The notes under the pieces are model-generated. The model ran no database searches, had not been told where the DNA came from, and saw nothing but the letters and a program-made list of their open reading frames with translations. Positions 1-8,435 of a stretch of 38,195 nucleotides of DNA are shown in pieces. Position 1 is the first letter of the stretch; each line of letters opens with the position of its first letter. Origin of the DNA: an uncultured Saprospiraceae bacterium (GTDB taxonomy: Bacteria > Bacteroidota > Bacteroidia > Chitinophagales > Saprospiraceae). Location: contig CALGJS010000102.1 in NCBI GenBank assembly GCA_937927835.1, positions 1 to 38,195 of the forward strand. Direction: 5' to 3'. A program made the translations under genes and the position numbers.

Positions 1-1086
1 ATATCCTAAATATTGAGACCAGTTAGTTGTACCATTAACATTAAAACTATGGAGGGAGATGTAATTTGTACAGTCTAAAGTAATAGGAGGAGGAAGATCA
101 AACGTAAAACAATCTAATATTCCATTAGAAATATATAGACGTTCTTCATTTAGACCAACTATATTGGAAAAACCAGGATTCCATAACGGCCGATCAGGGT
201 GGTCCATTTCAAAAACGGTAGAACGACTTCCGTCTGATCCAAAAATACTGGCATGCTCTATTCTGTAGAAAGCCTGTGCCTCAGTATCTCTTAAGCGAAG
301 AACTCCGGTGACGATCCATTGGTCATTGGGCAGTAGTAAACTAGCACCAGGATTAACGATAAAAGCAGCAGGAGTAAGATCATAATTAAAATCATAAAAT
401 ATTCCTAATGAATCCCAACCGGCAGATAATGTTTGAAATAGGTCACTCTCGGTGTACTGTAATAAATAGCTGCTGTCGGATAATTGGGTGTAGTTTTCTA
501 ATCTTAAAGGAAGCTCAACCAAATTTACTAAAAAATTTGCTTCGTTAAATTCATATAACGCATTTCCAACTCCTCCTCCTCTACCCCATACAACCAAATT
601 CCCCTCGTGATTAAACTGTGGAAGATATAAGTCCGTTAAGTTAATATTAGGAATATTGAGAATATTTATCTCCTCAACAGGTTGTAATTCCTGATCTAAT
701 TCAATGGTAAAGCCCTGGCGAAAATCATGATTGTATGAGATAATATTTCCAAAAATTAGAAAACTATCTTCTTTGAACAAAATATCAAATCCCATATACA
801 ATTCATCTACTGAAAAGCTTTTTATTTCGTAAGCTGCTACCAGGTTAAATTCTGCATCCACAATCTTTACGGTACTGATCACTGAATCGGTAGCAGCTAG
901 GACAGCTTGAATGTTTTGGGGGAAACGCAGCGTATGAAGATAGATAAAATGTCCATTGGGGAGTTCGTGCATTGCGGGAACAATATCTGGATATTCACTA
1001 CTCTCGAAAGGTTGAAAGGTTTGTGCCTCAAGATGGATAGATGTCAAACAAAATAAAAATATTAAGTAAAGGACTATTTTTTTCAT
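1..1086 (-). CDS. Secreted hypothetical protein, 3' end cut by window edge
   Basis: This gene is absent from the ORF track because it runs off the window. I read the minus strand codon by codon from the ATG at 1086 and found no stop through position 1, so at least 362 codons are open. The N-terminus MKKIVLYLIFLFCLTSIHLEAQ is a clear Sec signal peptide with a cleavage site after the alanine. The rest is rich in hydrophobic/aromatic strand-like segments and Asp/Asn/Gly turns, as in beta-propeller or similar secreted proteins of Bacteroidota; the last visible part contains GTTNWSQYLG, which resembles propeller-type repeats. No catalytic motif is visible. Proteins of this kind often end in a type IX secretion sorting domain, but that end lies outside the window, so this is inference. 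A hairpin at 1122-1159 separates it from the upstream lipoprotein gene. Confidence 0.75.
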   Translation of the reverse strand, partial: MKKIVLYLIFLFCLTSIHLEAQTFQPFESSEYPDIVPAMHELPNGHFIYLHTLRFPQNIQAVLAATDSVISTVKIVDAEFNLVAAYEIKSFSVDELYMGFDILFKEDSFLIFGNIISYNHDFRQGFTIELDQELQPVEEINILNIPNINLTDLYLPQFNHEGNLVVWGRGGGVGNALYEFNEANFLVNLVELPLRLENYTQLSDSSYLLQYTESDLFQTLSAGWDSLGIFYDFNYDLTPAAFIVNPGASLLLPNDQWIVTGVLRLRDTEAQAFYRIEHASIFGSDGSRSTVFEMDHPDRPLWNPGFSNIVGLNEERLYISNGILDCFTFDLPPPITLDCTNYISLHSFNVNGTTNWSQYLGY

Positions 1087-1121
1087 AAGATAAAAATTAT
1101 TGTCTCATCATAAAATGCAAC

Positions 1122-1159
1122 AGTTACTACCAAGACTATTAGAAGTCTTAGTAGTAACT
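1122..1159 (-). terminator. Stem-loop between lipoprotein gene and downstream secreted gene
   Basis: AGTTACTAC (1122-1130) pairs with GTAGTAACT (1151-1159), and after one C/A mismatch AAGACT (1132-1137) pairs with AGTCTT (1144-1149) around a six-base loop. It lies 30 bp past the stop of the lipoprotein gene on the minus strand. The tract that follows on that strand is only moderately T-rich (TGTTGCATTTTA), so it may be a weak intrinsic terminator or an mRNA 3'-end stabiliser. Confidence 0.5.
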
Positions 1160-1188
1160 ATCACAATTAAACTAATATTCTATGAATT

Positions 1189-2194
1189 CTATTCACCATC
1201 ATCCACATCTTCTGTATAATCATATGCAATACGACGGCCAAACCTTAGTTGGTCCAATGTGAATTCTGTACCTACATTAAAGATGCTTTCCCGGGAAGGC
1301 ATAAAATAATCTTGTACTGGTCGTAATTCTAAAGCTTCAACAGGTATTCCTGGGAAAGGATAAGGTATATCGAGCTGCTCAAGTGCACAATTAATAAAGT
1401 CAATGTTTAGATTTAAATACTCGTCCATTTCTGCTGAAGAAAAGGAATTAGTACTTTGCCTGAATAATGTAATATTGCTACTGTGGTCATAAAAGCAGGA
1501 TGAAAATTGACTGGAAATAGCGGCAGCATCAAAGATACCTGTATAATAAAAATCATCCACCTCTCCAATATCATAGAGATCAAATATACATCCTGAGATC
1601 AATTCACCAGCAATGAATCTGCTAGTACTAGGAGCCCAATTGCATCCTGATAAAAGAGTAAGATCACCAAACAAAACATCAAAACTAATTACAGTTTGTA
1701 AATCATTTACTGAAATCAATTTAGCATCAACAACTTTAGCTTGTTGATTAAGATTAGACGAACTTGTATTAATTAGGTCTTGTAAGTCATCAAATTTAAT
1801 TGTCATGTCTCCACCGTCCATCTTAATTATTCCATCAACAACTTTATTGCTAATATTTAAGTCGTACGTAACTATAGTATTTATTTTTGTATTTGAACTG
1901 GCATTGCTAAGATAGTTCGCTGCAGCTTCTAAGGTCCAGAATCCTTCGTTGACTTCTTTATCTTCATATCCAGATCGTAAAACTATATCTGATTGAGTGG
2001 AGGTAGTGTGATTTAAAAATTCTTTTACTCTATTATTGATTTCTTCAGCTGTTTCTGGAAAAAAATCTGCTTTTTTAAATTCAACTGATGGTTGTTCTTC
2101 GTGATTTTCACAGCTTGTAAAGCAAAATATTCCTAATAGTAGAAGGAAGGAAGGAAGGAAGGAAGGAAGGAAGGAAGGAAGGAGTCTTTTTCAT
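1189..2194 (-). CDS. Candidate phase-variable lipoprotein, out of frame as sequenced
   Basis: The ORF track lists only 1189-1821, but that frame stays open upstream to about 2190. It encodes a signal-peptide core ending LLLLGIFCFTSCENHEEQ (a lipobox with Cys +1), followed by roughly 300 residues of mature protein. The only good start is the ATG at 2192-2194 (MKKT...). It is offset by one base from the body frame: reading from it through the CCTT repeat gives about 28 codons and then TGA at 2108-2110. Removing one 4-bp unit, or adding two, would join start and body into a protein of about 333 residues. As sequenced the gene is therefore OFF, unless the repeat length is a sequencing or assembly error. 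The mature part has no domain I recognise and carries several cysteines; it is predicted to be anchored to the envelope by lipid. Confidence 0.7.
2142..2183 (-). repeat. Tetranucleotide tract (AAGG)10 in a signal-peptide coding region
   Basis: Ten uninterrupted AAGG units (2143-2182), CCTT on the coding strand, lie four codons after the ATG at 2194. Because 4 and 3 share no factor, every frame of the tract encodes a cyclic form of Pro-Ser-Phe-Leu. The tract is thus open and hydrophobic in any frame and itself forms part of the signal-peptide core. Slipped-strand changes of one unit would switch the downstream frame. Confidence 0.9.
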
Positions 2195-2334
2195 TTTTAT
2201 TAAGTTTATGTGTTAACTAATTAATACAAATATAATAAATAAAATGAGACTGTTCAGTGAACTGTATCTATTTTTTATTTGCTGGTCTGTTTAACCTTCA
2301 GGAAATTCTTATCAAGAGGAGGGGGATTACTTCC

Positions 2335-4503
2335 CTACAAAGGAATCCAATAATTCAGCTTCATCACCAAAGCGCGATTTTTAGGAGCTAAGGTGCCAGT
2401 CAGATAATTTTCAGTATAGACTAAATGAAAGTCAGATAACGGTTGGTAGCGCCAGTTGAGCCGCGCGTTAACGTTGAAATTTTCCTTTTGGGTATTATAT
2501 TGTAAAAAGGTAGTGAAGGAAATATTTTTGTTAAATGAATATTCAACCTTGCTGCCCAATAAGATAAAATGTATAATCTCCTCTTGATTTTCAAAGCCAC
2601 CTAAGTCTTGCTTTGAGAAATTTAATCCTACATTAAAATGTCGATTTAATCGATAGGCAAAATCACTTGTGAAATCAAAATGATGCCCTGTATATTCGTA
2701 GCGATATCCTATGCTCATATAGGTGGAAAACCGCTTACGCTGTCCTGAATCATAACTTAAAAAATATCCTTGATTATGATAAGCACCGACGTCAAAAGGC
2801 AGCTGAAGTCCTTCGAGTAGTAAAGGAACCTGCAAGAGCGGAGCGGCATTGCTATATTGCAAATTTATGTTAGCAGAATTTTTAAATTGTAGCGTTAGCC
2901 CAAGCTCAAATCGGTATTCCAAAAATTGATATGCTTGATCAAAAAATAGATCAAGCTGATAGCTTGGACTGAGGAAATCTAGCTTTTCATGCTGATTAAA
3001 AAAGAACCGATAATAACCACTATTTCTTATATCGACATAACCAATTTGAATCGTCGTATCTCTTACTTTATCACGATGGTATAAGCGCGGCACATAATCC
3101 ATTCCAGAAAAATACCCTTCTTCTACGCTATCCATTCCTAAGAAAATACTATAATTTTTTTCTTTATAACGTGTCTTTATAGTAAAAGCTTTGGTTGCTT
3201 TGGTCATGACATCACTGAAAGCAAAATGTAAAAAAGCTTTACCTGTTAGTCTAGAAGATAATAATCGATAATCAAATTCTAAACCTCCAACTCTTTGATA
3301 ATCGCTTCCAGCTCGCCATTTATTAAACCCTTGTCGGTTGGTCATAAAACCAGTGATAGACGATCCTTCAAAAAGATTTCTTTGTACGGTGGCCACCGAG
3401 TAATTTTTATGAGTGGTGGTTCCTTGTGGCGATTCTGTTTGAACATTCATTAGGCCAATTCTCCACTTATCATCGATGTTACCACTGAGCCTAGCACCAT
3501 ATAAAATATTGACAGGATCTTCTCCAGCACTTCCGATTCTACGAGAGAAAAAAGGACGAATCCGACTATTGCCTAATTTTTCAAATACATCACTATTTTC
3601 TAAAAAGAAAGGTCTCTTTTCTGGAAAGAAAAGTTCAAATCTTTGCAAGTCAATTACCTGACGATCTACCTCTACTTGTGAAAAATCAGGCTTTAGCGTA
3701 AGATCTAAATTCAGCGAAGAATTCAGCGCAATTTTGGCATCCACTCCTGTATTGAAAAGGGCAGTTGCTGGTTCATTATCATTGGTGCTTTTGACGGCAC
3801 CGACGGCTACATAAGGATTAATGATGGTGGATAATCCCGGTTTTTTAAGCGATTTACCCCACGTAAGAATTCCCATAGAAGATAAGGTAGTTGTTTCAAA
3901 ACCACGAGCGACAGGACCCCAAGTGGAGACCTCATTTCGTTTGAGATCATTTCTGGCAAAGTTTATCTTCCAATCTTTTTGTTCGTGATCATATCGTAGG
4001 ATATTAAATGGAATAGCTATTTCAACAGACCAAGACTTTCTACTTGGATCATGTGAAACTTCCGCGTACCACATACCATCCCAATTGGTATTGATGGATT
4101 TTTCTTTATGTCCGCCATCAGAAATAATCGCATCCCATTGGACACCGTAAGGACTGACAGCGAATCCTAATCCGTTATTTCCATCTTTAAAAGCATCAAG
4201 ATAGATGGCAAATGCATCGTTGACCGCAAAATCAAAATCTCTTTTTAGAGATTGAACTACAAAATCTCCAGGTGCCTGATCTGTACAAGTGGCACCAATG
4301 TAGAGAAAATATTCGTCGTGTAAAATTTTAACTTCTGTATGAGATTGCGCTTGGATAGAATCCTGTGGAAAGGTCATCCAAAAAGGAGTAGTGTTATCTG
4401 CTGTGTTCCATTGTGGCTCCAATAACTTTCCGTCTAGATGGATGGCCTGAGGTACAAAATGAGCATGGAGATATTGGTCTTGTGCGTAACCGGATAGCCA
4501 CAC
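2335..4503 (-). CDS. DUF5916 outer-membrane protein with CBM9-like N-terminal domain
   Basis: The N-terminal part (about residues 15-205) looks like a carbohydrate-binding family 9/DOMON-like sandwich (AIHLDGKLLEPQW..., FAIYLDAFKDGNNG). The rest matches the DUF5916 family by pattern: FELFFPEKRPFFLENSDVF and SRRIG, then alternating aromatic strands ending in LNYWIPL, typical of an outer-membrane beta-barrel with a C-terminal aromatic. The 722-residue length fits. The listed start is a GTG that would leave almost no signal peptide. In frame upstream the sequence reads KTLIKSYLWFFFLLVWLSGYAQ, an excellent signal peptide, but no ATG exists before the stop at 4561; CTG (4539), ATC (4551/4548) or ATT (4560) are the only candidates. 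True start uncertain. Its substrate cannot be told from the sequence. Confidence 0.8.
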   Translation of the reverse strand: MWLSGYAQDQYLHAHFVPQAIHLDGKLLEPQWNTADNTTPFWMTFPQDSIQAQSHTEVKILHDEYFLYIGATCTDQAPGDFVVQSLKRDFDFAVNDAFAIYLDAFKDGNNGLGFAVSPYGVQWDAIISDGGHKEKSINTNWDGMWYAEVSHDPSRKSWSVEIAIPFNILRYDHEQKDWKINFARNDLKRNEVSTWGPVARGFETTTLSSMGILTWGKSLKKPGLSTIINPYVAVGAVKSTNDNEPATALFNTGVDAKIALNSSLNLDLTLKPDFSQVEVDRQVIDLQRFELFFPEKRPFFLENSDVFEKLGNSRIRPFFSRRIGSAGEDPVNILYGARLSGNIDDKWRIGLMNVQTESPQGTTTHKNYSVATVQRNLFEGSSITGFMTNRQGFNKWRAGSDYQRVGGLEFDYRLLSSRLTGKAFLHFAFSDVMTKATKAFTIKTRYKEKNYSIFLGMDSVEEGYFSGMDYVPRLYHRDKVRDTTIQIGYVDIRNSGYYRFFFNQHEKLDFLSPSYQLDLFFDQAYQFLEYRFELGLTLQFKNSANINLQYSNAAPLLQVPLLLEGLQLPFDVGAYHNQGYFLSYDSGQRKRFSTYMSIGYRYEYTGHHFDFTSDFAYRLNRHFNVGLNFSKQDLGGFENQEEIIHFILLGSKVEYSFNKNISFTTFLQYNTQKENFNVNARLNWRYQPLSDFHLVYTENYLTGTLAPKNRALVMKLNYWIPL

Positions 4504-4529
4504 AAGTAAAAAGAAAAACCAGAGGTATG

Positions 4530-4556
4530 ATTTTATCAGTGTTTTGATGATAAAAT
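4530..4556 (-). promoter_or_regulatory. Perfect 9-bp hairpin over the DUF5916 translation start region
   Basis: ATTTTATCA (4530-4538) and TGATAAAAT (4548-4556) are perfect inverted repeats around a nine-base loop. They cover the region where translation of the DUF5916 gene must start if its signal peptide is real. Such a stem could limit ribosome access, or it could be a protein-binding palindrome. Confidence 0.4.
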
Positions 4557-4712
4557 AAATCTAGTTTGACCTTCCAGGAATAAAACCTGAATAGGGTCGT
4601 GATTAAATGTGGGAAATAGAAGTGCGAAGTATTGGTAAAATTCTGTAGTTGACTTACTTCGATCGAGTATAAAAGCGCGATAGAGGGAAGCTAATAGCGA
4701 AATGCTAATCGT

Positions 4713-5222
4713 TTATTTTGCATTAAACATTCTACTTATTCCAAATCGGAACGTCAGTAATAATGCAATAAAGAGAATTCCAACGTAATAAAACGGTACG
4801 ACGGAAATCACAAAAATTCGAGTTCGATCAATAATCCACATAAAGATCAGCGTAGCAAAAATAGCCATGCATAGCCCAGAAAGCTTATTAAAGCCTGGAA
4901 TACGATCTAGTGGTACATTGTTTTTTATCAGCAACAAAGTTCCGAACATGGATAGGATAGGGAGGATTTGTGTGTAAATATCAGCATTGAAGACACTCTG
5001 TTTTTCAAATAAAAATAGATAAACATTCAGTGTAATCGAGAATATTCCTGGAATACAGATCAGATAAACCAATGCTGAGTATAAATACTTCCAAGGACTA
5101 AGGTGACCTTCATTTTTACCCATAAAGCCCGATATGAGCGCTGTGAGTGGAATCATCCCGAAATAGGCTAGTAACAGGAAGGGTTGGTCAGCCAATAAAT
5201 CAAAAAATTCCTTTAAAGTCAT
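4713..5222 (-). CDS. Small multi-pass membrane protein, unknown function
   Basis: A 169-residue protein starting MTLKEFFDLLADQPFLLLAYFG. It shows four to five hydrophobic segments: about residues 14-34 (LLAYFGMIPLTALISGF), 47-72 (YLYSALVYLICIPGIFSITLNVYLFLF), 85-102, 115-131 (LCMAIFATLIFMWIID) and 136-160 (FVISVVPFYYVGILFIALLLTF). No catalytic motif or family that I can name. It lies upstream of the DUF5916 gene on the same strand with a 209-bp gap, so the two may be transcribed separately. The ATG start is clear. Confidence 0.7.
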   Translation of the reverse strand: MTLKEFFDLLADQPFLLLAYFGMIPLTALISGFMGKNEGHLSPWKYLYSALVYLICIPGIFSITLNVYLFLFEKQSVFNADIYTQILPILSMFGTLLLIKNNVPLDRIPGFNKLSGLCMAIFATLIFMWIIDRTRIFVISVVPFYYVGILFIALLLTFRFGISRMFNAK

Positions 5223-5431
5223 TGTGAATTAGTCTAAGTACGTATTTGTAAACAATAAAAGGGGCTGATTCTAAAAAGCAGTCCATTTTTTCCTTATTTA
5301 TACAAAAATAACGCCATGTAACAACCAAAGATGAGCATGGTCGCTCAAACGTTTATTTCCTTACCAAACATACTTTGATTTCCATAAGATTATTCTATTA
5401 TGGAGACCAAAATATGCTATGGGTTTTATTA

Positions 5432-6988
5432 TTATAATAAAAGCAACTTAACAGGATCTTCCAGCAATTGCTTCACTTTTACGAGGAAAGTCACGGAAGT
5501 ACTACCATCAATCACTCGGTGATCATAAGAAAGTGCTAGATACATCATTGGACGTATTTTAACCTCTCCATCAACAGCCATTGGACGTTGTTGAATCGTA
5601 TGCATTCCAAGAATCGCGGATTGTGGTTCATTAAGGATCGGTGTACTCATCATGGAACCGAATACACCACCATTAGTAATGGTAAAAGTTCCTCCTTTCA
5701 TTTCATCCAGCGTTAGTTCTCCAGCTCGTGCTTTTCCAGCTAGGGCTTTGATCGCAAGCTCTATTTCGTGGAACTTCATTTTTTCTACATTTTTTACTGG
5801 GGGAACCACCAAACCAGTAGGAGTAGAAATGGCAATGGAAATATCTACATAATCGTGATAGACAATATTATCACCATCGATAGAAGCATTGACATCCGGC
5901 ATTTCCATCAAGACTTTAGCACAAGCCTTTGAAAAAAGTGACATAAATCCAAGCTTGGTACCATACTTTTCTACGAATTCTTCTTGGTATTTTTTACGCA
6001 TGGCCATGATATTAGTTAGATCCACTTCGTTAAAAGTGGTCAACATGGCGGTATTATTTTTAGCCGAAACCAATCGTTTGGCGATGGTTCGACGCATTCT
6101 GCTCATTTTTTGCACTCGTTCGTTTCGCTCTCCAGCTGGAGCTGCAACGACTTTATTGGCAGTAGCAGATCCGTTAGAGGGAGCAGCCTTAGTTGGAGTC
6201 GGTTTCGCTTTTTGATTAGCAACAGCTTTGAGTACATCTTCTTTCGTGATTCGTCCATCTTTACCGGTTCCTTTGATATCTTTTTCGGATAGCTTATTTT
6301 CTGTCATTAGTTTTGCCGCAGCGGGAGAAGGATGTCCGTTGGCGTAATGACTGCTATCATTAGAGATTTCTAGATTTTCGATGGCTACTTCTTCTACTTC
6401 CTCTTCAGCTGGAGTACTGCTGCCAGCACCCACTTCTATTTTTGCCACAAGAGCGCCAATTTCTAGATCATCTCCTTCTGTGGCAACGTAAATTAGTTTA
6501 CCAGAAGCCTCCGCCGGAAATTCTAGTGTTGCCTTATCTGATTCAAATTCACAAATAGGTTCATCGATATTGATGTGTTCTCCGTTGCCTTTGAGCCACT
6601 GAGAAAGGGTTACTTCTGTAATAGATTCTCCAATAACAGGAACTTTCATTTCTATGATCTGTCCTGTTGGAGCTGAACTAGTAGCAGGCGCGGCCTTTTT
6701 TGCTGGTGCTGCTTTTTGGGCAGGCGCAGGAGTAGCGGCCCCTTTGCTGGCACTAGTGTCTATTTTGGCAACAAGGGCACCAATTTCGAGGTCATCCTCT
6801 TCATTGGCTACAAAGCTGATAATTCCCGCTGCTTCGGCAGGAAACTCTAGAGTTGCCTTATCTGATTCAAATTCACAGATAGGATCATCAATATTTACGT
6901 AATCTCCATTAGCAACCAGCCATTTAGAAAGGGTTACTTCAGTAATAGATTCTCCGATTACGGGGACTTTCATTTCAATTATACTCAT
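5432..6988 (-). CDS. sucB: 2-oxoglutarate dehydrogenase E2 (dihydrolipoyl succinyltransferase), two lipoyl domains
   Basis: E2 core of the 2-oxoglutarate dehydrogenase complex, transferring succinyl groups from lipoamide to CoA in the TCA cycle (cytoplasm). Two lipoyl domains are visible (about residues 1-78 and 112-188), each with [14 protein letters not shown] and the lipoylated lysine in [13 protein letters not shown]. They are joined by an Ala/Pro/Lys linker. A peripheral subunit-binding domain follows ([20 protein letters not shown], about 217-250), then a second linker and the catalytic domain with the active-site signature [14 protein letters not shown] near the C-terminus. Usual SucB has one lipoyl domain and about 400 residues; this one has 518 because of the extra domain. 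No E1 gene is adjacent. A palindrome at 7021-7036 lies just upstream. An AT-only inverted repeat (5424-5442) covers the stop codon. A pyruvate-type or generic E2 is the alternative, but the VPxxGES motif favours SucB. Confidence 0.88.
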   Translation of the reverse strand: MSIIEMKVPVIGESITEVTLSKWLVANGDYVNIDDPICEFESDKATLEFPAEAAGIISFVANEEDDLEIGALVAKIDTSASKGAATPAPAQKAAPAKKAAPATSSAPTGQIIEMKVPVIGESITEVTLSQWLKGNGEHINIDEPICEFESDKATLEFPAEASGKLIYVATEGDDLEIGALVAKIEVGAGSSTPAEEEVEEVAIENLEISNDSSHYANGHPSPAAAKLMTENKLSEKDIKGTGKDGRITKEDVLKAVANQKAKPTPTKAAPSNGSATANKVVAAPAGERNERVQKMSRMRRTIAKRLVSAKNNTAMLTTFNEVDLTNIMAMRKKYQEEFVEKYGTKLGFMSLFSKACAKVLMEMPDVNASIDGDNIVYHDYVDISIAISTPTGLVVPPVKNVEKMKFHEIELAIKALAGKARAGELTLDEMKGGTFTITNGGVFGSMMSTPILNEPQSAILGMHTIQQRPMAVDGEVKIRPMMYLALSYDHRVIDGSTSVTFLVKVKQLLEDPVKLLLL

Positions 6989-7366
6989 AATGGCTTGTGG
7001 TTGATTAGATTTAGTGTCTGAACAGGATGTCCTGTTATTAATGAAGTTGTTTAAGAATTCGAAAAGCAGCCGAGAACTAGAGAAAATTATTTAAATCAAG
7101 CCTCTTTTTTGAGTGAATAGCCGTGCTATTGACGAGGAAAAAGGCGAAGAGTTGGATAATTTGATCGGTTCGCAGGGAATTTTGGAGTTTTTAAATAACT
7201 TCTATGTTAAATTGAGCGATAAAGTTACATACTTTTAGTAAAATATCCGAAGTTGGCGATAAGGGATGTTGAATAAATACTTCGCCTAAATCCTCAATCT
7301 AGTTAATCGCCATCCCTAAGGGAAATTTGGAGACCCCTTAAGCGGTATAGAAAATGTGAAAAATTG
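6989..7366. other. 378-bp noncoding gap with several inverted repeats
   Basis: No coding frame is supported here. Besides the palindrome at 7021-7036, there is a nested hairpin at about 7100-7145 (GCC...TTTTT...AATAGC-CGT-GCTATT...AAAAA...GGC). Further on, GGCGAT with AGGGATG (7256-7270) is followed about 40 bp later by ATCGCC with ATCCCT; these two pairs cannot both form as a simple nested stem. The gap probably holds the promoter of sucB and the 3' region of the upstream lipoprotein gene. Confidence 0.5.
7021..7036. promoter_or_regulatory. Palindrome AACAGGA-tg-TCCTGTT upstream of sucB
   Basis: A perfect 7-bp inverted repeat with a two-base spacer, 33 to 48 bp before the sucB start codon. 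Its size and symmetry fit an operator for a dimeric regulator, but no regulator is known from the sequence. Confidence 0.4.
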
Positions 7367-8353
7367 TTATTTGGCTTTGTAGACGTGAATCGTTCCATGA
7401 CCTCCTTTTCCTTCGTTCGCAATAAAGAGCGTTCCATCAGGTGTAAAGGCGATGCCCTCTGGTTGTCGGTGAATTTTTTTATTTAGTTTAGCTAAATATT
7501 GAATATCTCCTGCTTCATTGATAATTAAAAGCATTTTTTTAGAGGAGGATAGAATATAGATTTCATTCGTCATAGGGTGAATCGCAATACCAGAGGGACT
7601 AAATTTAAAAGAATCATTTTGATTTAGATAAGATTGAAAATTCTGTAATTCATTATTATAGCTCGCTTCCTTTAAAAATTGCTGCACCTTTTTTAAGGTG
7701 ATTTTATAAAGTGGTTCTGGGATAAGTTTTCTAGTTGCTAGATCAAATCGGTAGATAAATTTTCGGTTTGCAGCCTCTTCAGTCGTCTCTCCCATTGTTG
7801 GAATTCCTTTGCAAGCAAGGAGTAAACTATTGGAAGAAGGTTGGTAACAAAATCCTTCTACGTCATTTTTTCCTTTAAGGTCTGTTTTATAATTTGAAAC
7901 ATCTTGATTTTCTTTACCTAGGTTTTTAACCTCATAGATGGTTCCATTACTTCTGGTAACAAAAACGGTGTCGTTATAAATAGCAATTCCTTCATAATCT
8001 CCATTTTTACCAAAATCGTATTTCTCTATCACTTCTCCTGAAGCAATATCTATTTTATAAACATTCCCTTTTTCGTCTTGAATAGAATAGAGGAATTTAT
8101 TATCTGGAGCTATGCACAAACCGGAGATTTCTTCCAATTTATTCGGCATTTTAAATGATTGGTTGGGTTCTCGGAGTTGATAGGGGAAGTTATAGCTTGG
8201 TGAACTGACGGACATAGCTACCGGTGTTGGTAGGCTATCAACTGTTGGTATTGTTGTTTTCTTTTCAGAAATACTATTAGGACTATCACTGTTATTTTCA
8301 GCACATCCAAATAGGGTTGAGAGAGTAATAATTAAAAAAGTCAATAATTTCAT
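7367..8353 (-). CDS. SdiA-regulated-type beta-propeller lipoprotein
   Basis: I start at the ATG at 8353 rather than the track start, because it gives MKLLTFLIITLSTLFGCAEN, a lipoprotein signal with the lipidated Cys in LFGC. The mature protein has propeller-like repeats: ISGLCIAPDNKFLYSIQDE, YDFGKNGDYEGIAIYNDTVF, DVEGFCYQPSSNSLLLACK, FSPSGIAIHPMTNEIYILSS and RQPEGIAFTPDGTLFIANEG. The 'EGIA'/'SGIAIHP' pattern is that of the SdiA-regulated family (YjiK type). These are extracytoplasmic propellers of unclear function; the name reflects a single E. coli homologue and no SdiA is implied here. It follows the cyclase gene on the same strand with an 82-bp gap, so co-transcription is possible. Confidence 0.75.
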   Translation of the reverse strand: MKLLTFLIITLSTLFGCAENNSDSPNSISEKKTTIPTVDSLPTPVAMSVSSPSYNFPYQLREPNQSFKMPNKLEEISGLCIAPDNKFLYSIQDEKGNVYKIDIASGEVIEKYDFGKNGDYEGIAIYNDTVFVTRSNGTIYEVKNLGKENQDVSNYKTDLKGKNDVEGFCYQPSSNSLLLACKGIPTMGETTEEAANRKFIYRFDLATRKLIPEPLYKITLKKVQQFLKEASYNNELQNFQSYLNQNDSFKFSPSGIAIHPMTNEIYILSSSKKMLLIINEAGDIQYLAKLNKKIHRQPEGIAFTPDGTLFIANEGKGGHGTIHVYKAK

Positions 8354-8435
8354 GAGATGAAGATGATTTAAAATGAGTCTGCTACTCAATGCTTTGTTTG
8401 TAGATATGAAGCGCTATTTTAAAACAACTTCGTTA

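Noticed and set aside
3476-3661. Plus-strand 61-residue ORF opposite the DUF5916 gene
   Set aside because: Antisense shadow of a real gene with no domain or signal.
5424-5442. AT-only inverted repeat over the sucB stop as a terminator
   Set aside because: No GC in the stem, so it would be too weak; it is probably composition.
5652-6902. Plus-strand ORFs of 60-108 residues opposite sucB
   Set aside because: Shadows of a highly conserved minus-strand gene; composition is low complexity (Ala/Pro linker read backward) and there are no start signals or neighbours.
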